Of a DNA stretch of 64,000 nt, positions 17,701 to 25,632 are shown one piece after another (the first letter of the stretch is position 1; each line of letters starts with the position of its first letter). A program made the translations under genes and the position numbers. The DNA lies in contig NZ_RBAL01000001.1 in the NCBI RefSeq assembly GCF_003626535.1, positions 682,001 to 746,000 of the forward strand, given 5' to 3'. The notes below the pieces were generated by a model that was given only the letters and a program-made list of their open reading frames with translations, did no database searches and had not been told where the DNA came from. Source of the DNA: Streptomyces hoynatensis. GTDB lineage: Bacteria > Actinomycetota > Actinomycetes > Streptomycetales > Streptomycetaceae.

Positions 17701-18709
17701 GCTGGCCACGCTGGCCACCGCCGGGGTGCTCGTCGTGGGCTCCTCGCGGGTGGGCGACGGCACCCTCACCGCGGGCGCCCTGGTGGCGTACCTGCTGTAC
17801 ATCGAGCTGTTCTTCGCGCCCGTGCAGCAGCTTTCCCAGGTGTTCGACGGCTACCAGCAGGCCGTGGTCTCGCTGCGGCGCATCCAGGAGCTGCTGCGGG
17901 AGGAGACCAGCACTCCCGCGGCCCCGCACCCGGCCGAGGTGACCTCGCTGCGCGGCGCCCTCACCTTCGACGGGGTCCGCTTCGCCTACCGCGGCGCGGA
18001 GCGCCCCGCGCTCGACGGCGTGGACCTGAGCATTCCGGCCGGCCAGAGGGTGGCGTTCGTCGGCGAGACCGGGGCGGGCAAGACGACGCTGGTGAAGCTG
18101 GTCGCGCGGTTCTACGACCCGACCTCGGGGGCGGTGCGCGTGGACGGCCGCGACCTGCGGGAGCTCGACCTCACGGGCTACCGGCACCGGCTCGGCGTGG
18201 TGCCGCAGGAGCCGTACCTGTTCGCGGGGACGGTCAGGGACGCGATCGCCTACGGGCGCCCGGAGGCCACCGACGCCGAGGTGGAGGCGGCGGCCCGCGC
18301 GGTCGGCGCGCACGCCATGATCGCGACGCTGCCCGGCGGCTACCTGTACCCCCTCGCCGAGCGCGGCCGGAACCTCTCGGCCGGCCAGCGCCAGCTGATC
18401 GCGCTGGCCAGGGCGGAGCTGGTGCGGCCGGACATCCTGCTGCTCGACGAGGCGACGGCGGCCCTCGACCTGGCCACCGAGGCCCTGGTCACCGAGGCCA
18501 CGGAGCGGCTCGCCGGGAACCGCACCACGCTGGTCGTCGCCCACCGGCTGACCACGGCGGCCCGCGCGGACCGGGTGATCGTGCTGGACCACGGCCGGGT
18601 CGTCGAGGACGGCAGTCACGCCGACCTGCTGGCGGCGAACGGCAGGTACGCCGCGCTGTGGCGCAGCTACGCGGGCGGCACCGAGCCGGAACCGGCCACG
18701 CTCGGCTGA
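14744..18709 (+). CDS. Fused heterodimeric-type ABC exporter (TMD-NBD-linker-TMD-NBD)
   Basis: 1321 residues containing two complete half-exporters in one chain. TMD1 covers about 15-330. NBD1 has Walker A GPSGSGKST near 382-390, signature LSGGQ and Walker B LLILDDATSAVD near 506. A Gly/Pro-rich linker covers about 586-740. TMD2 follows, then NBD2 with GETGAGKTT near 1106, LSAGQ, ILLLDEATAALD near 1231 and VVAHRLTT. In NBD1 the catalytic Glu after Walker B is Asp, so this is an asymmetric transporter with one degenerate ATP site, as in TM287/288 or LmrCD. GGAGGG precedes the GTG at 14744. It probably exports a lipid or drug; the nearest gene downstream is a convergent MarR regulator. Confidence 0.92.
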   Translation: MAVAREEGGLSAPDGGWVRRLTGYCLRYRRNVLLAVGASLAGMAMTALMPLITKSVIDDVVVGGHGSLTPRIVLLVAGALVIYGLTFLRRYYGGRLGIDVQHDLRTEMYRSLTRLDGRRQDRLSTGQVVGRATSDLQLIQGLLFMMPVTVGNVMLFAVSLVIMCTLSPLLTLIALAVVPALWLITARTRTRLFPATWYAQQRAADIAGVVDGAVGGVRVVKGFGQEEQEMGKLRAASGRLFAARLRSVRLNARYTPALQAVPALGQVAMLALGGWMATRGQITLGTFVAFSTYLAQLVGPVRMFTVILTMGQQARAGVERVLELIDTRPEITEAPGARELPPGAPATVEFDRVSFRYRPGGEPVLRELSLRIEPGETLAVVGPSGSGKSTVSLLLPRFYDPDGGTVRLGGHDLRELTYDSLRAAIGLVPEDGFLFSDTVRANLAYGHPEATEEQMRAAARAAQAEDFIAALPQGYDTVIGEQGLTLSGGQRQRIALARAILTDPRLLILDDATSAVDARVEHEIHDALRAVMAGRTTLLIAHRQSTLQLADRIAVLEAGRLVDTGTHEELVARCGLYRRLLADPAELAGAGRDPVGLLAGPEALPGGPGSLPGGSEPLPGSEPLTGPEALPARAGARTAVAAPAGPGGPGAPGAAPGQGPGGGITPELWVGEPGQEGRDGRDGREGAPLAPATAAGPVGGGPGRMGGLAANPQLLAQVAALPPATDAPDVDEERAAGAEPGGFGLRRLLQGLGRPFALALLLVVADALASLVVPILIRSGIDDGVQREDLHAVWVASAVAFVVVLAQWVAQFGGLRLVGRTGERALYTLRVKIFAQLQRLGLDYYERELAGRVMTRMTTDVDALTSFLQTGLTQALVALMTFFGIMGVLLAIDPQLALVVLVTLVPLVAGTVVFRRHSSRAYELARERVSGVNADLQETVAGLRMVQAFRREEDGFARFTARSDGYRQARARGQWLISVYFPFVQLLATLATAGVLVVGSSRVGDGTLTAGALVAYLLYIELFFAPVQQLSQVFDGYQQAVVSLRRIQELLREETSTPAAPHPAEVTSLRGALTFDGVRFAYRGAERPALDGVDLSIPAGQRVAFVGETGAGKTTLVKLVARFYDPTSGAVRVDGRDLRELDLTGYRHRLGVVPQEPYLFAGTVRDAIAYGRPEATDAEVEAAARAVGAHAMIATLPGGYLYPLAERGRNLSAGQRQLIALARAELVRPDILLLDEATAALDLATEALVTEATERLAGNRTTLVVAHRLTTAARADRVIVLDHGRVVEDGSHADLLAANGRYAALWRSYAGGTEPEPATLG

Positions 18710-18788
18710 GGCGGCGGCCGGGGGCGCGCGGGCGTGGGGGCGCGGTGGCGTGCGCGGGCGCGCTGCTCCCGCGCGCGCCGGACCGTGG

Positions 18789-18861
18789 CGCGTTCAGCGG
18801 GGGTGCGCTCAGCAGGGGTGCGCTCAGCAGGGGTGCGCCCGGCCGGGGGTGCGCTCAGCGG
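18789..18861. repeat. 15-bp tandem repeat between convergent genes
   Basis: About four to five imperfect copies of a unit close to GGGGTGCGCTCAGCA lie just past the stop of the ABC exporter and before the end of the MarR gene. Copies differ by one or a few bases. In one minus-strand frame they read as AERTP repeats, but that frame has no gene features. Confidence 0.6.
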
Positions 18862-19295
18862 GGCCAGAGGCCGTCGTGGACGCGCAGCAGCAGGGCGTGC
18901 AGCGTGTCGCGTTCCCGCGGGGACAGGGGCGCCAGCACCTCCTCCTGCACGGCCCGTGCCTCGTCCGTCAGCTCGCCGAGCAGTTCCCGGCCCGCGGCGG
19001 TGAGGCTGACGACGACGCGCCGCCGGTCGGCCGGGTCGCGTTCCCGATCCACCCATCCCGCGCCGCCGAGTTCCTCGACGATCCGGGCCATGTCGCTGAC
19101 GTGGATGGCGAGCCGCTCGGCCAGCCGGCGCTGGGGGTGGGGGCCGAAGTCGGCGAGCGCGGCCAGGACGGCCATGTGCCACAGCAGCATCCCGCGCGGC
19201 GCCAGCCGCTCCCCGAGGCGCCCGCGGGCGGCCTTGCCCGTCCTGGAGAGGAGGTAGGTGGTCAGCGCGGTGAGGCTGGGCGGGGATTCCGGCAT
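18855..19295 (-). CDS. MarR-family transcriptional regulator
   Basis: 146 residues with the MarR winged helix. It starts MPESPPSLTALTTYLLSRTG, the recognition region is LAERLAIHVSDMARIVEELG, and the wing is WVDRERDPADRRRVVVSLTAAG; a helical tail follows. The start is the ATG nearest the divergent operator region. A 31-bp imperfect inverted repeat (19306-19336) lies between it and the VOC-protein gene, so it probably represses itself and that neighbour. Ligand unknown. Confidence 0.9.
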   Translation of the reverse strand: MPESPPSLTALTTYLLSRTGKAARGRLGERLAPRGMLLWHMAVLAALADFGPHPQRRLAERLAIHVSDMARIVEELGGAGWVDRERDPADRRRVVVSLTAAGRELLGELTDEARAVQEEVLAPLSPRERDTLHALLLRVHDGLWPR

Positions 19296-19305
19296 GGGGC
19301 TATCA

Positions 19306-19336
19306 TAGGTGCACCCCAAAGGTTGGGGCACACCTA
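19306..19336. promoter_or_regulatory. Probable MarR operator
   Basis: Inverted repeat with arms TAGGTGCACCCCAA and TTGGGGCACACCTA around AGG. The 14-nt arms differ at two positions. It sits 11 bp before the MarR ATG and 26 bp before the VOC gene. Confidence 0.7.
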
Positions 19337-19361
19337 CTGATTCCCGCACCGAGGAGCTGCC

Positions 19362-19751
19362 GTGGACGCCCTGCACCCGCGTTTGCTGGTCGACCGCTTC
19401 CCCGAGACCTTCCGCTTCTACGACGCCGTGCTGCCCGCCCTGCTCGGAGCCGCCCGCGCCCGGGGCGACGCGGCCGGCCCCTACGCGAGCTGGGACGTGG
19501 GCGGCGAGGGCGTGCTGGCGCTGTTCGACCGGGCGGCGGCGCCGCCGGAGCTGGCCGGGGCCCAGGCGGCCGCTCCCGGCACGATGCTGGTCAGCCGCGT
19601 CGAGGACGTGGACGCCGCGTTCGCCCTGTGCACGGCGCACGGCGCGGCCCCGGTCGCCGGGCCCACCGCCAGGCCCGCGTGGGGGCCGACGATGCGCACC
19701 GCCCACGTCCGCGCCCCGGAAGGCACGCTGTGGGAGCTCCAGGCGTACTGA
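19362..19751 (+). CDS. VOC (glyoxalase/bleomycin-resistance) superfamily protein
   Basis: 129-residue single-chain VOC protein with two beta-alpha-beta-beta-beta modules (LLVDRFPETFRFYDAVLPAL, then VSRVEDVDAAFALC, ending VRAPEGTLWELQAY). The C-terminal Glu is a usual metal ligand of the fold. GTG start with GAGGAG 7 nt upstream. It is divergent from the MarR gene across its operator, so it is likely induced when MarR is released. It could be a lyase, an isomerase or a drug-binding protein. Confidence 0.82.
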   Translation: MDALHPRLLVDRFPETFRFYDAVLPALLGAARARGDAAGPYASWDVGGEGVLALFDRAAAPPELAGAQAAAPGTMLVSRVEDVDAAFALCTAHGAAPVAGPTARPAWGPTMRTAHVRAPEGTLWELQAY

Positions 19752-19763
19752 ACGCCCGCCGCG

Positions 19764-20027
19764 TCAACGGGAGTTGCGCGGGTGGTTGCGCGCGGTCCGC
19801 TCGTTGCCCCGCTGGTGGTCGCCGGTCCGGCGGGCCATCGCCCGCAGGGAGTCCCCGGCCCCGGCCTGGGCGAGGAACGCCGCCGCCCGCGCCCCGCGCA
19901 GCACGGTGACCACCCGCCCGTGCCGGGAGATCCGCACCGTGCCGTCCGCCTGCCGCGCGTACGCGAAGCCCTCGGGTCTGCCCGTGCGGGCAGCGCAGGC
20001 CCGCGCGCCCGGCCGGGGCAGCCGCAT
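19764..20027 (-). CDS. Small conserved basic protein (Streptomyces-type)
   Basis: 87 residues. The core GRPEGFAYARQADGTVRISR, HGRVVTVLRGARAAAFL and the basic end RGNERTARNHPRNSR resemble a short hypothetical protein I recall as widespread in streptomycetes. No function is known to me. The start at 20027 is uncertain; a later start is possible because homologues begin close to the GRPEGF motif. It lies 44 nt downstream of the Nudix gene on the same strand and may be co-transcribed. Confidence 0.65.
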   Translation of the reverse strand: MRLPRPGARACAARTGRPEGFAYARQADGTVRISRHGRVVTVLRGARAAAFLAQAGAGDSLRAMARRTGDHQRGNERTARNHPRNSR

Positions 20028-20071
20028 TCCCCGCGGCCCCTGCGGCCCGCCGCCGCTCCCGGGGGCGGAAC

Positions 20072-20596
20072 TCAGCCGCGCAGCCTGGCGGCCAGGTAGG
20101 CGTCCACGGTCTGCAGCCGCCCGCCGGGCAGCGGCGCGACGCGGTCCCACCAGTGGATCGCGGCGATCTCGGGCGTGGGCCGGAACGGCAGCCGGTGGCC
20201 GGCCTCGGCCTCGTACAGGGCGCCGTGCAGGGTCGGCCTGCCGGGCAGCGCGGTCGCGGTGAAGCCGGCGAACCGCAGCGCCCCGGGCTCCAGGCGCTGG
20301 GCCGACTCCTCGCGCAGCTCGCGGACGGCGGCCTCGCGGGGCGTCTCGCCCGGCTCGACGCCGCCGCCGGGCAACTCCCAGCAGTCGCGCTCGCGTTCCC
20401 TGACCATCAGCAGGTGGTCCCCGTGCCACAGCGCCACCAGGACGTAGCGCACCGGGGCGCCGGGGCGGGGGGAGTCCTCGGGCAGGCCGGGGGAGAAGGA
20501 GAGCAGTTCCATGCCGCGCGGGCCGCGGGCGAGCGGCGCGCCCGGCCGGTCCTGGCCGGTGGAGGGGAGGCCGGAAAGGCCGGGGGAATCGGTCAC
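20072..20596 (-). CDS. Nudix hydrolase
   Basis: 174 residues. A complete Nudix box spans GGGVEPGETPREAAVRELRE followed by ES, so it should be an active Mg-dependent pyrophosphohydrolase on a nucleoside-diphosphate derivative. The GTG at 20596 overlaps the stop of the phosphatase gene as GTGA, indicating translational coupling. The conserved part begins only at VRYVLVALWHGDHLLMV (about residue 50), so a later start such as the ATG at 20512 is possible, though it lacks a good ribosome site. Substrate unknown. Confidence 0.85.
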   Translation of the reverse strand: MTDSPGLSGLPSTGQDRPGAPLARGPRGMELLSFSPGLPEDSPRPGAPVRYVLVALWHGDHLLMVRERERDCWELPGGGVEPGETPREAAVRELREESAQRLEPGALRFAGFTATALPGRPTLHGALYEAEAGHRLPFRPTPEIAAIHWWDRVAPLPGGRLQTVDAYLAARLRG

Positions 20597-23016
20597 AGTC
20601 CCGAGCCTAGAGCGGAGAACTCCGCCCAGATCGTCTTGCCCTCGCTCGTCTGCCGGGTGCCCCAGCGCTGGGTCAGCTGCGCCACGATGAACAGGCCGCG
20701 CCCGTTCTCGTCGAGGGTGCGGGCCCGGCGCAGGTGCGGGGTGGTGCTGCTGCCGTCGGAGACCTCGCAGATCAGCGAGTTCTCCCGGATCACGCGCAGC
20801 CGGATCGGGCCTCCCGCGTGGCGGATCGCGTTGGTCACCAGCTCGCTGACGATCAGCTCGGTGGAGAAGGCCGCCTCCGGCAGGCCCCAGTCGGCCAGCT
20901 GCCGGTTCACCAGCTCCCTGGCCCGGCCCACGGCCGTCGGATCGGAGGGGACGTCCCAGACGCCCACGTGGGAGGCGTCGAGCGCGTGGGTGCGGGCGAG
21001 CAGCAGCGCCACGTCGTCCTTGGGCCTGAGCCTGGAGTCGCCGTCCAGCATCTCCCGCAGCACCGCGTCGCAGGTCGCCTCCAGGGAACTCCCCGGCCGG
21101 GCGAGGACGTTCCGCAGCTCGTCCATGGCCAGGTCCAGGTCGTGGCCGCCCGCCTCGATGAGGCCGTTGGTGTAGAGGGCGAGCAGGCTGTTCTCCGGCA
21201 GCCTCAACTCGGTGGCCTCGAAGGGCAGTCCACCCACGCCGAGCGGGGGCCCGGCCGGCAGGCCGATGAACTCCACGCTGCCGTCCGGCCGCACCAGCGC
21301 GGGCTCCGGGTGCCCGGCGCGGGCGAGGGAGCACATGCGGGAGACCGGATCGTAGACCGCGTACAGGCAGGTGGCGCCGGCGTCGGCGAACTGGCCCTCG
21401 CCCGGCTCGCCGCCGTCCCCGCGCCCGGTCTCGGCGCGCAGCCTGATCAGCACGTCGTCGAGGTGGGTGAGCAGTTCGTCGGGGGGCAGGTCGATGTCGG
21501 CCAGGGTGCGCACCGCGGCGCGCAGCCGCCCCATCGTGGCGGAGGCGTACAGGCCGTGCCCCACCACGTCCCCGACCACCAGCGCCACCCGGGCGCCGGA
21601 GAGCTGGATGACGTCGAACCAGTCGCCGCCCACCCCGAGGCCGGTGTCGGCGGGCAGGTAGCGGGTGGCGACGTCCACCGCCGCCTGCTCGGGCAGCCGC
21701 CTCGGCAGCAGGCTCCGTTGCAGGGTGAGCGAGGTGTGGTGCTCGTGGGTGTACCTGCGGGCGTTGTCCACGCAGACCGCGGCGCGCGCGCCGATCTCCT
21801 CGGCGAGCAGCAGATCGTCGGCGTCGAAGGGCTCGGGGCGGTGACTGCGCAGGAAGACCGCCACGCCGAGGGTCGCGCCGCGGGCCCGCAGGGGGACGGC
21901 GATGCCGGAGTGGTAGTCGTGGCGGCGGGCGGCCGGCTCCCGCGCCTTCGCCCGCCCCCGGCCCTTGCGCCGCCCCTCCGGCCGCCGCCCGGCGGCCCCC
22001 GCTTCTGCGGCCTCCGGTGCCGTGCCCTCCGCTTCTGCGGCCTCCGGTGCCGTGCCCTCCCCGGGAGGCTCCTCGGCACGGTCCGCGCCGGGGCCGTCGG
22101 CGCCCTCCTCCGCCGGCCGTCCTGCGCCGCCGGGCGGGGCGTCGTCCCGGCCCGCGTCGTCCCCGCCCGCGTCGTCCCCGCCAACGCCGTCCCGGCCGGG
22201 GGCGGCCGCGTCCGGCCGGCCGGGGGCCGGCTCGCCTCGTTGCGGCCCGCGCCTTACGGCGGGGGCGAGGAAGCGGGCTTCGGCCGGGTCGGCGCCCAGC
22301 CAGCTCGCCGCCTCGGAGGCACTCTGGATGCCGGCCCGCGCCGCCTTGCCCGTGGCCAGGCAGCGGCCCGGCACCGAGCCCGGCTCGTAGGTGTCCGTGC
22401 CGCCGGGCTCGAAGGTCTCCACCCCGTCGCCCTCGTCCACCGTGCGCCCCGCCACCCGGCGCACCGTGACCGGGCCGCGCGGCCGTTCCTCCGCGGGCTC
22501 CTCCCCGTGCAGCACCGGATCGAAGAGGTCGACCACCGCGGTGTCGGCGAACCTGGGCACCGCGGCCTCCACCAGCTCCCGCGCCGTGCGGTCCACGTCC
22601 AGGGTCGAGCCCACGTGGGTACTGGCCACGCTGAGCAGGGTCAGCCGCTCGCGGGCCACCATCAGGCCGCTGATCCGCCGCTCCCGGCCCAGCCTGACCC
22701 GTCCCACCACGAGGCTCAGCGCGCAGGCGACCGTGACCAGGGCCACCGCGAGCAGCCGGTGCCACACGGCGATGTCCCTGGCCAGGAAGCCGTAGGCGAC
22801 GAGCGTGGTCAGCACGGTGGCCCCGCAGACGAGCAGCGTCTGCCTGAAGGTGAGCAGCGCCCCGCCGACCAGCGGCGCCAGCAGCGTCCAGCCGACGAGC
22901 CTGAGGGCGCCCTGCGAGATCAGGCTCTGCACGACCCCGAGCAGTACCACCCAGGTCAGAAGCAGGGCGAAGAAGCCGATCCTGCCGCCCAGGCGAAGGG
23001 GAGCCACCGAGCGCAC
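20593..23016 (-). CDS. Membrane PP2C (SpoIIE/RsbU-type) phosphatase with GAF and HATPase domains
   Basis: 807 residues. Four hydrophobic segments (about 15-110) anchor it. A GAF-like region (about 125-430) is split by a low-complexity Asp/Glu/Ala/Gly insertion (about 255-350). The PP2C domain (about 445-650) has VGGDWFDVI, VVGDVVGHGLYA, YTNGLIEAGG and PKDDVALLLA. The HATPase_c domain (about 680-800) has IVSELVTNAIRHAGG and DENGRGLFIVAQL. It can in principle act as both anti-sigma kinase and phosphatase in a partner-switch. It is followed by a coupled Nudix gene. The insertion holds a perfect 30-bp tandem duplication. Confidence 0.9.
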   Translation of the reverse strand: MRSVAPLRLGGRIGFFALLLTWVVLLGVVQSLISQGALRLVGWTLLAPLVGGALLTFRQTLLVCGATVLTTLVAYGFLARDIAVWHRLLAVALVTVACALSLVVGRVRLGRERRISGLMVARERLTLLSVASTHVGSTLDVDRTARELVEAAVPRFADTAVVDLFDPVLHGEEPAEERPRGPVTVRRVAGRTVDEGDGVETFEPGGTDTYEPGSVPGRCLATGKAARAGIQSASEAASWLGADPAEARFLAPAVRRGPQRGEPAPGRPDAAAPGRDGVGGDDAGGDDAGRDDAPPGGAGRPAEEGADGPGADRAEEPPGEGTAPEAAEAEGTAPEAAEAGAAGRRPEGRRKGRGRAKAREPAARRHDYHSGIAVPLRARGATLGVAVFLRSHRPEPFDADDLLLAEEIGARAAVCVDNARRYTHEHHTSLTLQRSLLPRRLPEQAAVDVATRYLPADTGLGVGGDWFDVIQLSGARVALVVGDVVGHGLYASATMGRLRAAVRTLADIDLPPDELLTHLDDVLIRLRAETGRGDGGEPGEGQFADAGATCLYAVYDPVSRMCSLARAGHPEPALVRPDGSVEFIGLPAGPPLGVGGLPFEATELRLPENSLLALYTNGLIEAGGHDLDLAMDELRNVLARPGSSLEATCDAVLREMLDGDSRLRPKDDVALLLARTHALDASHVGVWDVPSDPTAVGRARELVNRQLADWGLPEAAFSTELIVSELVTNAIRHAGGPIRLRVIRENSLICEVSDGSSTTPHLRRARTLDENGRGLFIVAQLTQRWGTRQTSEGKTIWAEFSALGSGL
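22001..22060. repeat. Perfect 30-bp tandem duplication inside the PP2C gene
   Basis: Positions 22001-22030 and 22031-22060 are identical and encode two copies of a ten-residue Glu/Ala/Pro unit in the GAF insertion. Shorter 15-bp repeats (CCCGCGTCGTCCCCG type) follow near 22150-22185. The insertion looks expandable by slippage. Confidence 0.85.
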
Positions 23017-23223
23017 CTCCCGGCCGGGTAGACGGGGGCTGTCCTGCCAGCCCTCTGCTCAACCGTAACCGCGGGACCCCGGCTCGGCGACGCGGAGCGC
23101 GCGCCGCCCGCCGTGGCCCGCGCGCCACCCGCAGCCGCCCGCGTGCCGCGCCGTTGCCCGCGTGCCGCGCCGCGCCGGGGCCCGAAGGCCCCGGGCGCCC
23201 GGCCCCCGGAACGGGCCGCCGGC

Positions 23224-25302
23224 TCAGGCGCCGTCCTCGCCTTCCGCGCCGGCCGCCTCCTTGGCGGCGCGGGAGAGCGCCAGGTCGTTGGAGGTGGAGA
23301 AGTACAGGCGCAGGCGCGGGCCGGGCGAGGGCAGGACGTCGATCTTCTTCCGGTCGGGAATGTCGCCGCCGATCCTGCCCAGGGGCACCAGGGCGCCGTC
23401 GGGCAGGCAGAGCCGCAGGTCCCACCGGCCCTCGTCGGGGACGTCGGCCTGCCGCAGGACCAGCGAGAAGAGGCCGGGCGCGGCCAGCGGGCGCACCGCA
23501 AGGCCGATCTCCCCGTCGGTCTGCCCGCGCGGCGCGGCCACCGCCCTCACCCGTTCGGGCGCGGGCGGCTCCGTGGTGAGCAGGGCGGCGGTGATCCGCA
23601 CCTCCTCGCTGCCCACCACCACGTCGGCCACCTCGGCGTGGGCCGGGCGCAGCCAGGTGCGCAGCGAGAGGTTGCCGTGGGCGGTCACGTAGGGAATCCA
23701 CGCCGACACGCCCCGCTCGTCCACGGTGGGTGGCGTGCCGACCAGGGCGGCCCGCTCCACCAGCCGCGCGCCCACCCGCTTCGGCTTCGCCCCGGCGAAC
23801 ACGTCCCAGCGGCCCTCCTCCAGGGTGAGCGAGGCCCGCGAGAGGGTGGCCGTGCCGTCCTTCCCGACGGGCACCCTGACCTCCCGGCCCCGCGGGTCCT
23901 GCCGCAGCCGCAGCCGCAGCTCGCCGGCGGGCGGCAGCGCCGAGACGGTCAGCCCCCCGTCCGCGGTGCAGGCGACGCGCGCCAGGGGCCGCGCGGCCGG
24001 ACGCGGCCGCTGCGCCGGCGGGGCCTGCCGGGTCCCGCGCGGCCTGCCGCCGCCCACCAGCCGGCGCAGCCCGCGCAGGCCCCGCAGCCCGGCCAGGCCG
24101 CCGGCCCCCGGCCTGCCCCGGCCCTCGCCGCGGGGGCCGGAGCGCGGGCGCGGCCGGTCGGCGAGCAGCGCGGCGAACAGCTCCTCGTAGCGGCGCGCGA
24201 TCGTCTCCGGCCGGTATCTGGCGGCGCTCCGCAGCCCGGCGGCGCCCATGCGCCGCCGCAGCGCCGGGTCGGCCATCAGCCGCCGCAGCGCGTCGGCGAA
24301 CGCCTCGCTGCCGCCGTCGAGGGGCGTCAGCAGGCCGTCCTCGCCCTCGGTCAGGATCTCCCGCGGCCCGTGCGGGCAGTCGGTGGAGACGACCGGAACC
24401 CCGCAGGCCATCGCCTCGACGAGGGTCAGCCCGAACGACTCGACGTCGGAGGAGACCGCCGCGATCGCGCCCTTCACCCACTCCGCCTCGATCGGCGAGG
24501 CGGCGCCCATCAGCCGGGCCCGGTCGTACAGGCCGTGCTCCTCGATCCGCCGGCGCAGCGCATCCTTGACCGGGCCGCGGCCGTAGATCCGCAGGTCCCA
24601 CTCGGGGAACTCGGGGGCGACCTTGGCGAAGGCGTCGATCAGGCGGTCGTAGCGCTTCACGGGGACCAGCCGGCCGGCGGCCACGATCGTCGTCGAGTCG
24701 CCGGTCGCGGGGGCGACCGCGGGGGTGGGCGAGCAGTTCGGAATGCACAGCACCCGGGTGGCCGCGGCGGGGAGGGCGTCCCGGTAGGCGGCGGCGTCCG
24801 CCTCGGACACCGGCACGAACGCGTCGAGCACGGCGGCGGCGGGCAGTTGGAGGGCGCGCACCGGCTGCTTGCGCGCCCGGAGCGTCAGGTGCTCCTGGCC
24901 GATCCTGAGGTGGCGCCGCGGGTCGCCGAACCGGGCCAGGTAGGCGTTCAGCGTGGGCCTGGTGGAGATCACCACCTCGGCGTCGGTCCCGGCCAGGTAC
25001 TCCGCCACCAGGCGGTCGCTGAGCAGCGAGGGCGGGGTGGAGCCGAAGTCCATCCGCGCCTGGGCGAAGAGCTCGCTCGGCCGCGCGCCCGCGGGCGGCA
25101 GGGCCACCCCCTCGCGCAGGTCGATCAGCGGCTCCACGGTGACATCCGGGTGAAAACCGAGGCTCGGCACGTCACGATGCCGGTAGAGACTGGCGACCCG
25201 CACCTCGTGCCCGCGCGCGGCCAGCGCGGCCGAAAGATTACCGACCGACCTGATTGTCCCCCCGATGCCGTAGGCGTTGTTCAGCAGAAAAACGATCTTC
25301 AA
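23224..25302 (-). CDS. Glycosyltransferase family 4-like (GT-B) with long C-terminal extension
   Basis: 692 residues. The GT-B part (1 to about 395) begins MKIVFLLNNAYGIGGTIRSV and contains the GT4 donor-site motifs GRLVPVKRYDRLIDAF and SFGLTLVEAMACGVPVVSTD. A basic Arg/Pro linker (about 400-455) leads to ~240 residues of beta-rich sequence without a known signature. The start is TTG at 25302, where the homologous MKIVFLL begins; no ATG or GTG suits. Proteins of this shape act in cell-wall glycopolymer or teichoic-acid-like assembly in streptomycetes, which is the best guess. It is monocistronic. Confidence 0.82.
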   Translation of the reverse strand: MKIVFLLNNAYGIGGTIRSVGNLSAALAARGHEVRVASLYRHRDVPSLGFHPDVTVEPLIDLREGVALPPAGARPSELFAQARMDFGSTPPSLLSDRLVAEYLAGTDAEVVISTRPTLNAYLARFGDPRRHLRIGQEHLTLRARKQPVRALQLPAAAVLDAFVPVSEADAAAYRDALPAAATRVLCIPNCSPTPAVAPATGDSTTIVAAGRLVPVKRYDRLIDAFAKVAPEFPEWDLRIYGRGPVKDALRRRIEEHGLYDRARLMGAASPIEAEWVKGAIAAVSSDVESFGLTLVEAMACGVPVVSTDCPHGPREILTEGEDGLLTPLDGGSEAFADALRRLMADPALRRRMGAAGLRSAARYRPETIARRYEELFAALLADRPRPRSGPRGEGRGRPGAGGLAGLRGLRGLRRLVGGGRPRGTRQAPPAQRPRPAARPLARVACTADGGLTVSALPPAGELRLRLRQDPRGREVRVPVGKDGTATLSRASLTLEEGRWDVFAGAKPKRVGARLVERAALVGTPPTVDERGVSAWIPYVTAHGNLSLRTWLRPAHAEVADVVVGSEEVRITAALLTTEPPAPERVRAVAAPRGQTDGEIGLAVRPLAAPGLFSLVLRQADVPDEGRWDLRLCLPDGALVPLGRIGGDIPDRKKIDVLPSPGPRLRLYFSTSNDLALSRAAKEAAGAEGEDGA

Positions 25303-25632
25303 GGCAGGCCCCCCAGCGGCTCCGTGTCCCGGCGCTTCCCCAGGCCAAAACGGGGGAAGTCGCTGTGAGGTGGACCAATGAGGCGCCCGCACGGTTGTAG
25401 GGGGTGCACGCGGAGTGATCTTGCCCACGGCGTCCCCGCATTCCTTCGCTCCTTCCACACCCCTTCCGGGTGCCCCCTCGCCTCCCGCGCCTCCCCTGCC
25501 GCGCCTGTGGGGAAGGTGAAGTGATCCGCGGGAAAGGTGAAGTGAAGGTGAATCAGCAGCGCGCGCGGGAATGGGCGTGCCCGGCTTCCGTCCGCGGCCG
25601 GGGCGACCGCCCGCCCACGTCGTGGGGCCGGC
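25303..25632. other. Intergenic region between glycosyltransferase and winged-helix regulator genes
   Basis: About 330 bp, somewhat less GC-rich than its surroundings, which should hold the glycosyltransferase promoter. A short direct repeat (GAAGGTGAAGTGA and GAAAGGTGAAGTGA, about 25514-25543) is visible. No gene or clear terminator is seen. Confidence 0.5.

Noticed and set aside
14042..18619. A 1525-codon minus-strand frame opposite the fused ABC exporter
   Set aside because: Antisense shadow; only its last part (14378-14526) contains recognisable protein text, the PIN fragment, which was recorded separately.
18789..18861. Short regular repeats considered as a CRISPR array
   Set aside because: Units are only about 15 bp, directly adjacent with no spacers, and no cas gene is nearby. 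No CRISPR array is seen in the window.
20072..24748. A 1558-codon minus-strand frame across Nudix, phosphatase and glycosyltransferase genes
   Set aside because: It is in frame with the Nudix gene only at its end; the rest is an alternative frame of two other genes and shows no domains.
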